Of a stretch of DNA of 37,537 bases, positions 26,422 through 33,200 are shown piece after piece (positions within the stretch are counted from its first letter, which is position 1; every line of letters starts with the position of its first letter). Below the pieces are notes generated by a model that saw only the letters and a list, made by a program, of their open reading frames with translations, did no database searches and was not told the DNA's origin. The stretch covers positions 1 to 37,537 of the forward strand of contig CAMGAM010000001.1 of the NCBI GenBank assembly GCA_946007485.1, written 5' to 3'. Position numbers and translations under genes: made by a program. Source of the DNA: an uncultured Mycoplasmatota bacterium. GTDB taxonomy: Bacteria; Bacillota_I; Bacilli_A; RF39; UBA660.

Positions 26422-26928
26422 ATGAATAATAAAGGTTTTACTTTAGTAGAGTTATTGGCTACAGTAGTATTGTTAGCAATAATTATGGGAATTGTTTTAG
26501 TTAGCACAACTGGTGGTTTTAAAAAAAGTAAAGAAGATACGGAGAAATTGTTTATTGATACGATTGAAGATGCAATGGATATATATTTAGATAGTGATGC
26601 AAAAAATTTGAGTTATGAATATGAAGGTTGTACAATTGATAAGACTCATAAAATTGGAGTTAAGTTATATAAGGCTAATGATATAACATTTAATGGTGTA
26701 ATAAATTCAACATATCATCCACTTACGGAATCTGATTTGGTTAATCCAGCTAATGATAAGAAATGTAAGGCTACTGCGACAATATCAATATATAGAGATG
26801 AAGATTTTGTATATTATTATAAGATAGATAAGAATAATCTTGAATGCTTGACTAGCAGTGATGTTATAAGTAATTTACCTGAAAAATGTACTAAAAATGA
26901 TTTAGAAGTGGAGTGTACTAAATGTTAA
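26422..26928 (+). CDS. Type IV pilin-like protein with prepilin N-terminus
   Basis: A 168-residue protein starting NNKGFTLVELLATVVLLAI, the class III prepilin signal: cleavage after Gly, methylation of Phe and Glu at +5. The long N-terminal helix precedes a small globular head with about five cysteines (GCTID, KKCKA, LECLT, EKCTK, ECTKC). The ATG at 26422 follows GGGGTG; an ATG at 26398 lacks a site and would move the signal inward. Such pseudopilins act in competence or secretion, but no assembly ATPase, platform protein or prepilin peptidase is encoded here. Its stop overlaps the lspA start (ATGTTAA). Function is unknown beyond pilin-like assembly. Confidence 0.82.
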   Translation: MNNKGFTLVELLATVVLLAIIMGIVLVSTTGGFKKSKEDTEKLFIDTIEDAMDIYLDSDAKNLSYEYEGCTIDKTHKIGVKLYKANDITFNGVINSTYHPLTESDLVNPANDKKCKATATISIYRDEDFVYYYKIDKNNLECLTSSDVISNLPEKCTKNDLEVECTKC

Positions 26929-27374
26929 TATGGCTTACTTTGGTGGTAATATTACTTGATATGGTTAGTAAGTATATTGTTAGTAAATTACTTATAGTAA
27001 ATGAAAGTGTAATGATAATTAAGAATTTCTTTAATATTACTTACGTTAGAAATACAGTGTCTGCTTTTAGTATATTTTCTGGGAATACTTTTTTGGTAAT
27101 GGTAATATCTTTTATGATTATTATGGGGATAATTTTATATATAAGGAAGAATAAACCTAGTAATAAGATAGAGAAGATATCTTATTCATTAATATTAGGG
27201 GGAGCAATAGGTAATTTTATTGATAGAATTATATATGGATATGTAAGAGATTTTATAGAGATAGATATTTTTGGATGGGATTATCCTATATTTAATTTAG
27301 CAGATGTTTTTGTAGTAGTTGGAGTGATACTTTTAGTAATTGCTACTTGGAGGGGAAGAAATGATAGAGGTTAA
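26922..27374 (+). CDS. lspA: Lipoprotein signal peptidase (signal peptidase II)
   Basis: A 150-residue membrane aspartyl protease that removes signal peptides from prolipoproteins after lipidation. Four membrane segments and all family boxes are present: LDMVSKYIV (12-20), NTVSAFSIFSG (44-54), GGAIGNFIDRI with catalytic D101, and FNLADVFVVVG with catalytic D128. The start overlaps the pilin gene by 7 bases and the end overlaps rluD by 14, so the genes are co-translated. The lspA-rluD pair is common in Bacillota. Assignment is secure. Confidence 0.95.
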   Translation: MLIWLTLVVILLDMVSKYIVSKLLIVNESVMIIKNFFNITYVRNTVSAFSIFSGNTFLVMVISFMIIMGIILYIRKNKPSNKIEKISYSLILGGAIGNFIDRIIYGYVRDFIEIDIFGWDYPIFNLADVFVVVGVILLVIATWRGRNDRG

Positions 27375-28311
27375 AGTATTAGATAGAGATGGAATTAGAA
27401 TAGATAAATATTTAAATGAAGAATGTGATATTAGTAGAAGTAGGATTAAGAAATTAATTGCTGATGAGAAGATCTTGGTAAATGGAAAGAGTGTTAAAGC
27501 TAGTTATTTAGTTAAAATGGATGATGTGATATCAGTTAATAATGAAATAGATAAAGAAAGTGATATTGTTCCTGAGAATATAGAACTAGATATTGTTTAT
27601 GAAGATGAATATTTGATGGTGGTTAATAAGAAGTCTGGTATGGTTGTGCATCCTGGTAATGGAAATTATAGTGGGACTTTAGTTAATGCTTTGATGTATC
27701 ATAGTAATGATAATTTATCTTCGGTAAATGGAAATGTTAGACCAGGAATAGTTCATAGAATTGATGCAGATACTTCGGGATTATTATTAGTAGCTAAGAA
27801 TGATATGGTTCATAATGATTTGGCTAAACAGATAAGTGAGAAAAATGTAGTTAGAAAGTATGTTGCTTTGGTATCTGGAGTAATTAAAGAAGATAGTGCA
27901 ACGATTGATGCTCCGATAGGGAGAGATAAGATTGATAGAAAAAAGATGTGTGTAACGGGAGATAATTCTAAAGATGCAATTACACATATTAAAGTATTAG
28001 AGAGATATAATAATGCAACGCTTATAGAGTGTAGACTTGAGACAGGTAGAACTCATCAGATAAGAGTGCATATGGCATATATTAAACATCCAGTAGTAAA
28101 TGATCCAGTATATGGACATGTTAAGAATGATGAGAAAGTTATAAAAGAACATACGGATAATAAAGAAGAGATGCTTAAGTATATAGAATTTGGGCAATTA
28201 TTACATGCTAAAGAGATAGGATTTGTACATCCAATTACAAAAGAATTTATGGATTTTCAGGTAGATACTCCAGATATGTTTAAAGAAATTCAAGCGATGT
28301 ATAAAGATTAG
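27361..28311 (+). CDS. rluD: RluD-type 23S rRNA pseudouridine synthase
   Basis: A 316-residue enzyme: N-terminal S4 RNA-binding domain (about 11-60, RIDKYLNEECDISRSRIKKL) and a catalytic domain with VHRIDADTSG, catalytic D135, and RLETGRTHQIRVHMAY. The family makes pseudouridines in helix 69 of 23S rRNA. The ATG at 27361 directly follows GGAGGGG within lspA; a frame open from 27340 is an artefact. It differs from the S4-less homologue at 24756-25424. The rhomboid gene starts 15 bases later. Identity good; the exact uridines are taken from the family. Confidence 0.9.
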   Translation: MIEVKVLDRDGIRIDKYLNEECDISRSRIKKLIADEKILVNGKSVKASYLVKMDDVISVNNEIDKESDIVPENIELDIVYEDEYLMVVNKKSGMVVHPGNGNYSGTLVNALMYHSNDNLSSVNGNVRPGIVHRIDADTSGLLLVAKNDMVHNDLAKQISEKNVVRKYVALVSGVIKEDSATIDAPIGRDKIDRKKMCVTGDNSKDAITHIKVLERYNNATLIECRLETGRTHQIRVHMAYIKHPVVNDPVYGHVKNDEKVIKEHTDNKEEMLKYIEFGQLLHAKEIGFVHPITKEFMDFQVDTPDMFKEIQAMYKD

Positions 28312-28326
28312 TACGAGGTGAATATG

Positions 28327-29463
28327 ATGGAACAGGTAATTATAAACGATAAAGAGATAGTGGTAATGAATTTGGTTCATTATTTTGTAACTGAGAAAAA
28401 TTATAATCCAGTAGTAGTACATGGAATTAATGATGAGATATGGCTTGAGAATATGGATAGTGAATATAAATTAGTGAGAATAGTATCTAGATATATTCAT
28501 AATAATGAACAGTTAGATTTTAATAGATTTAGATCTAATCAGATAGTTAAAAAACTTAAAATGAAGACATTATCTTTTAAGATGAAGACACTTAGTATTT
28601 ATACCGATTTAGGTGATAATGTATCTGATATAGATAATGATAAAGAAAATAATTGTGAAGTATTTATTAAGAATATTAAGGATATTGGCGATAATCCACT
28701 GATATTAAAAGTATTTCCGGATATTATTGAGAAGACTCATCATGATGAGAAGGGATTAGAACTTTTATTTAAGATAACGGATGATATTAATGGAACTAAT
28801 GAAAGGAAGAATAAGAAAATGGAGAAAATATTTTCAACAAAAAAGCCAATAATTACATGGATATTGATAGGATTATGTATCATTATGTTTTTTATATCTG
28901 GTATGGGATATGATACATATAAGTTGGTTCAATTTGGAGCTAATTTTTCAAGATTAGTTAAAAATGGAGAAATATATAGACTTGTTAGTTATATGTTTTT
29001 ACATGCTGGGATTATGCATATTCTTCTTAATATGTATTCTTTATATATTGTAGGAACTAAGGTAGAAGACTTCTTTGGAAAATGGAAGTATTTACTAATA
29101 TATTTTATTAGTGGAATAAGTGGTGGTTTACTTTCGATAGGACTTAGTCAAGATACAATATCAGTTGGAGCAAGTGGAGCAATCTTTGGTTTATTTGGAG
29201 CACTTATATATTTTGGATATAGTTATCGTGGATATATTGGTTCAATGATTAGAAGTCAGATAATACCAATTGTGGTATATAATCTACTTATTGGATTCTT
29301 TATACCAGGAATTGATATGTGGGGACATGTCGGGGGATTAATAGGAGGAATACTTACTGCTAATGTGTTAGGAACAATTGAGAATAAAGATTATAAAATT
29401 AGTAATATTGTTCTTTTAGTAATATATTTTGCTTTTTTGGTATATTTAGGAATATATAGTTAG
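28327..29463 (+). CDS. Rhomboid-family intramembrane serine protease with N-terminal cytoplasmic domain
   Basis: A 378-residue protein. The first ~170 residues are a soluble domain without recognised motifs, ending in a Lys-rich stretch. A rhomboid core follows with about seven membrane segments: HAGIMHILLNMYSL (HxxxN), SVGASGAIFG with catalytic S283, and DMWGHVGGLIGG with catalytic H334. The layout resembles Bacillus GluP/YqgP. Rhomboids cleave membrane-protein substrates within the bilayer. GAGGTGA precedes tandem ATGs at 28324 and 28327; the second has better spacing. Last gene of the operon, closed by the terminator at 29462-29504. Confidence 0.9.
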   Translation: MEQVIINDKEIVVMNLVHYFVTEKNYNPVVVHGINDEIWLENMDSEYKLVRIVSRYIHNNEQLDFNRFRSNQIVKKLKMKTLSFKMKTLSIYTDLGDNVSDIDNDKENNCEVFIKNIKDIGDNPLILKVFPDIIEKTHHDEKGLELLFKITDDINGTNERKNKKMEKIFSTKKPIITWILIGLCIIMFFISGMGYDTYKLVQFGANFSRLVKNGEIYRLVSYMFLHAGIMHILLNMYSLYIVGTKVEDFFGKWKYLLIYFISGISGGLLSIGLSQDTISVGASGAIFGLFGALIYFGYSYRGYIGSMIRSQIIPIVVYNLLIGFFIPGIDMWGHVGGLIGGILTANVLGTIENKDYKISNIVLLVIYFAFLVYLGIYS

Positions 29464-29504
29464 AACTGTGATGAAATTTAATAGTTTCATTTAGTTCTTT
29501 TTTT
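29462..29504 (+). terminator. Terminator after the rhomboid gene
   Basis: AGAACT/AGTTCT (29462-29467, 29493-29498) plus ATGAAA/TTTCAT inner stem, followed by a T run. From here to 30255 (792 bases) there is no ordinary gene. About 29505-29665 is plain A/T-rich DNA with nothing recognised, and 29670-29993 holds a likely toxin-antitoxin locus. About 30000-30150 shows only weak hairpins. Confidence 0.8.
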
Positions 29505-29669
29505 GATATTTTATAGATAATAAATAATATTTTAAATATCTTATTATTGGTGTGATAATTTTAAATAGTTATATATTAATAGATATATAATTTAGCAATT
29601 AGTTGTTAAATATTTGAAACGGAGTTTAGATTAACTAAAAAGATAAATAAATACTTGTAGTTAATAAGT

Positions 29670-29698
29670 TTGACAAATAAAAATACCTTTGATATTAT
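29670..29698 (+). promoter_or_regulatory. Promoter of the small toxin-like mRNA
   Basis: TTGACA (29670-29675), 17-base spacer, TATTAT (29693-29698) with TG before it. Transcription would start near 29705. Confidence 0.75.
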
Positions 29699-29716
29699 TT
29701 AGTAGAACATTTGATA

Positions 29717-29726
29717 GTTAGGTATT
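29717..29726 (+). repeat. 5' copy of the GTTAGGTA direct repeat, complementary to the 3' end of the toxin mRNA
   Basis: GTTAGGTATT here can pair with AATACCTAAC at 29856-29865, just after the stop codon. Its first eight bases recur as a direct repeat at 29874-29881. Long-range 5'-3' pairing and paired direct repeats are features of type I toxin mRNAs and of the pAD1 par locus. Confidence 0.65.
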
Positions 29727-29754
29727 CCTTATTCTTAAAAAATAAAGAATGGGG
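29727..29754 (+). promoter_or_regulatory. 5' hairpin that hides the toxin ribosome binding site
   Basis: CCTTATTCTT (29727-29736) pairs with AAGAATGGGG (29745-29754), 10 bp with two G-U pairs. It captures most of the GGGGGTG ribosome binding site, like the translation-blocking hairpin in fst-type mRNAs. Confidence 0.6.
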
Positions 29755-29763
29755 GTGATATTT

Positions 29764-29850
29764 GTGGGTAAAAAAGATGTTCTTATCTTTTTCCAAAATT
29801 TCATAATCCTCCTTTTACTATTAATAATCATTATGTTGATTTTAATATAA
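29764..29850 (+). CDS. Tiny hydrophobic peptide, probable type I toxin
   Basis: A 28-residue peptide starting at GTG 29764, six bases after GGGGGTG. The same frame has an ATG at 29749 (33 residues), but that start has no free ribosome binding site. The N-terminus is M-G-K-K-D-V, and the rest is one Leu/Ile-rich membrane helix with FFQNFIILLLLLIIIM in the middle. Size and composition fit the type I toxins (Ibs, Fst, TxpA), which damage the membrane when their mRNA is translated; no specific family member is recognised. It has its own strong promoter, a hairpin over the ribosome binding site, a downstream terminator and a convergent small RNA. Found by reading the sequence; the protein is too short for most gene finders. 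Confidence 0.65.
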   Translation: MGKKDVLIFFQNFIILLLLLIIIMLILI

Positions 29851-29857
29851 AAGAAAA

Positions 29858-29881
29858 TACCTAACATAAGTTTGTTAGGTA
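29858..29881 (-). terminator. Terminator of the antisense RNA
   Basis: TACCTAACA (29858-29866) with TGTTAGGTA (29873-29881), 9 bp, 6-base loop. On the minus strand it is followed by TTTTCTTTT. Confidence 0.7.
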
Positions 29882-29894
29882 CGCCCAAATTATT

Positions 29895-29936
29895 AAGGAG
29901 TACTTGACACACCAATATCAAGTGTTCCTTTTTTAT
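29895..29936 (+). terminator. Terminator of the toxin mRNA
   Basis: AAGGAGTACTTGA (29895-29907) pairs with TCAAGTGTTCCTT (29918-29930), with two G-U pairs, followed by T residues. Confidence 0.8.
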
Positions 29937-29963
29937 TATATGAAGTTTCCTTCATTTAAATAC

Positions 29964-29993
29964 ATTGTATCATAAGATTATTTGATTAGTCAA
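29964..29993 (-). promoter_or_regulatory. Promoter of the antisense RNA
   Basis: Minus strand: TTGACT (29988-29993), 18-base spacer, TACAAT (29964-29969) with TG before the -10. Confidence 0.7.
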
Positions 29994-30152
29994 TTCAAAT
30001 TTTAATAAAAAAGGTCTACATTTGAGATTTTTTCCATCTTGTAATAATTATAGCGAATATATGATTTCTAAATTTAAGAATATTAAATTTGTTTTTAAAT
30101 ATTATAAATCTTGATGCCTAACAATGTGCATTTCTTTTTTTAAATACATGTT

Positions 30153-30179
30153 AGAGATATGAGAAATGTCTCTTTTTTT
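30153..30179 (+). terminator. Terminator upstream of the giant surface-protein operon
   Basis: AGAGATAT (30153-30160) with ATGTCTCT (30166-30173) and a T run. Just before it, CTAACA/TGTTAG (30118-30123, 30149-30154) forms another hairpin. No gene is visible in front of it, so it either blocks read-through or ends an unseen small RNA. Confidence 0.55.
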
Positions 30180-30181
30180 CG

Positions 30182-30210
30182 TTGACATATAGGGGTGTAA
30201 ATGATATAAT
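30182..30210 (+). promoter_or_regulatory. Consensus promoter of the giant surface-protein operon
   Basis: TTGACA (30182-30187), 17 bases, TATAAT (30205-30210) with TG before it: a perfect promoter with extended -10, so strong expression is expected. Confidence 0.92.
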
Positions 30211-30255
30211 TTTTATAGTATGGTATAGTAGCTTTGATAGTAAGAGGTGAATAGA

Positions 30256-33200
30256 ATGAAGAAATTATTAGATGGAAAATTTTTATCAATATTAGCATTA
30301 AGCTTAGTCGTTTTGATTGGGTTAGTTTTTGGAGCATTTTATTTATTTGATGAAGATGAAGATGCTTTTGTAAAGAGCGGTTATGTTCTTAATCCACTTA
30401 GTGAGAAAGTAGAGAAATATTTCTTTAATGAAGATACAGGATATAGAACTAATTTATCTTCGATGGTTGAATTTAAAGATGTTGATGATAATGATGTGGT
30501 AGTTCTTAAAGATAGTTTTGTTCATTATATGGATGGTTCATTATCTTTTTTGAAGAACGGAGCAATTCTTGATTTAGATTCAGTTAATGGAACTGGAACG
30601 GTAGTGTTTTATAATGTTAGTAATAAATTAATGATTACTAAAGATAATGGATATGTAATTAAAAATAGCGGTGAAGATATTAAACTTAATAATTTTATGG
30701 GAAGAATTAGTGATAACAAGTATATAGTTGTAGGTAATGTTAAAGCTAAGATTCCAGGAAACGAAACACTTGTTTCGGGAGATTATTTTGAGTTAGTATA
30801 TGTTGAAGAAGGAATTGTCAATATAGAAAATAAGGATGTTAAATATCAAGTAACTGCTGATGAGGCAAAGATTTATGTTGGTAATTTAGTAATTGATTTA
30901 GGAGATAAAAAGATTAGTTTAAATGATACGGATATAATGTCAATTACTACAATTACAATTGATGGTGATGAGAATATAGAGATAATTCCTAAGGATGAAG
31001 AAAAGGGTGATGATGATACTTCAGGAAATGGTACTGATAATGAAGGTGGTAATGGCACTGGAGATGGAAACGGTGGTGCTGGTGGTGAAAATGGTGATGG
31101 TACTGGTATTGGAAATGGTGAAACTGGAGAAGGTGATGGAACTGGACAAATTACCAAACCAATAGAGAGTGTAATCGTTTCTTTAAAAGAAGCTTCAGTA
31201 GGAAGTACGAATGTATCATTAGTATTTGATATTATTAATGCAGCAGATGATGATATGTTTATGTTAAAAGTTACTAATTTAGATAGTGGTAGAACGATTG
31301 ATATGGTGGCTCAGGTGCTTCAAGATGAGCAAATAAATGTCAATTTATTATCACCAAAGACTAAGTATTTGTTTACAGTGATTAATGAAAAAGATGGGGG
31401 AAAATATTTTCAAAAGATATTTGAAACGAATGATTTTGGCATTAGTTTAGAGAGAACATATGCTACTTCTTCAGAACTTGGATTTAGAGTTAATGTAGAT
31501 AGCGATACGGATATTACTAATGCTAAATTATCGTTATATAAATTTAATGAAGAGACTCATCAAAATGAAATTGTTAAGATAAGTTATCAAGATGGTGAAG
31601 AAACTAAGTATATGGAGAAGACAGTATGGCTTAGTGATTTAGAAGATTCAAAAGAAGTGATTTTTGATGGACTTGATAGTAATACGATATATACAGCGGT
31701 TTTAGATGAATTTTCTTTGGTTTCTTCTAATTTTAAAGATGTTTATAATATTACGCTTACGACAATGACACTTAAGAAAACGCCATTGTTTAGTGAGATG
31801 GAAGCAAAGAAAGATACGGCATCTGGTAGTTTTAAGTTATCACTTGGAAATATAGATGATCCTGATAAGGCAATTACACAATATACTTATTTGATATATG
31901 AAAATGGAAATTCAAATGAGACAGTAATTGATCCAATAGTTAAGGGAAATGCATCACCAATTGAAGTAAAAATTGGGGATGGTGATAATGAACTTAAGAA
32001 TGATACGAATTATTTCTATAAGGTAGTAATTGAATACTATGACAATGAAAAATATGTAGAGTATACGACTGGTGATACGATTAATTTTGTAATGGGAAGT
32101 GATCCATATATTACGGTAGTTCCTAAGGAAGAATTAATTAGTTATGATAGTATTGGGGCAACAATCTATCTTACAGATAATAGTTGTTTAGTAAGTATTC
32201 CAAATCGTGAAAAATGTCCTACTGAAAGTAGTAGTACGGTAGTGACAGTAAAAAAGAATAGTGTTGGCGGAGAGGTAATTGTTTTCTCTAAAATAGTTGA
32301 TTTTGAAGTTGTCGATGGTGAGTTAAAGTATGATTTATTTGTAGATGGTCTTCAGGAAGGAACACAATATAGTATTGAGGTTAGTGCGATTTTAAATAAT
32401 GATGGTTTTGGGCAACGTGTAGAGATTATGCATACGGATGAATCTAAGAGAACTATTGCTACAAAAACACTATCTAGTTTTGTAGCAATATATCCAGCTG
32501 AAGATAAACTTTTAAGTAGTGCTAATCACGTAGTTAATCAAAGAGTAAAATTAGAAGCGTCAGAAAACAATACCGGTACTTTGACACCAGATGAGACAGC
32601 AAGTTCGATAAAAAAAGTAGTTATTAGTTTATATGAAGGAAGTCATGTAGAGGATATTAAAACGCAAGATCCTTTAGTAGCTCCAATGGTATTTACAAAT
32701 ACAGATAAAATTAATTTGAAAGAGATGTTTTATGATAATTATTACGAAATAACTACTGATGGAACATTTGGGCTTGATATTGATGCACTTAAAGCTTTGA
32801 ATAAGGATGGTAGACTTAGTCCTACTTATACAATTATGATAAGAGCTTATTATGATACAGATGAGATAAATGAAGTAAAGATAGAGAATAATGTTATGGT
32901 ATATACGATTCTTGAGTCATTACTTCTTGAAAATGTAGAAGAGCCATTAATTATTACAAAGCCAATTACGAATGAAGTTTCTGGATATATATTTGAAAAT
33001 CTTAAAGATAAGGGAACAATCGTAGGATATTCAGTTAATGCAGTATATGATCGTAAAGGATTAGTAGCAAATAATTTAACGCCTCAAAATATTAATATAT
33101 ATGTATATGATAGTAATCATAATAGAGTTAAATTTTATATAAAGGATGATAATGGTAATTTAGTACTAGTTGATAAAATTACGGAATCTATTAGTAGTTT

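Larger units (their letters stand above)
29850..29957 (-). ncRNA. Probable antisense RNA antitoxin overlapping the toxin mRNA 3' end
   Basis: A minus-strand promoter (TTGACT/TACAAT) would start an RNA near 29957. It reads through the complement of the toxin terminator hairpin and ends at the hairpin 29858-29881 followed by TTTTCTTTT (minus strand). The ~108-base RNA has two stem-loops and is fully complementary to the last ~80 bases of the toxin mRNA. It also carries the complement of the GTTAGGTA repeat, so it could contact the 5' repeat as well. No reading frame is present. Confidence 0.6.

Noticed and set aside
29705..29716. GAAC half of a LexA box at the toxin transcription start
   Set aside because: The second half (GTTC/GTTTG) is missing, so SOS control of the toxin is not supported.
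30061..30114. 17-codon ATG frame in the gap before the giant gene
   Set aside because: No ribosome binding site and no promoter close by; composition like random A/T-rich DNA.
30873..31157. Minus-strand proline/serine-rich frame of 94 codons
   Set aside because: It is the antisense reading of the Gly/Asn/Thr linker; no start signal.
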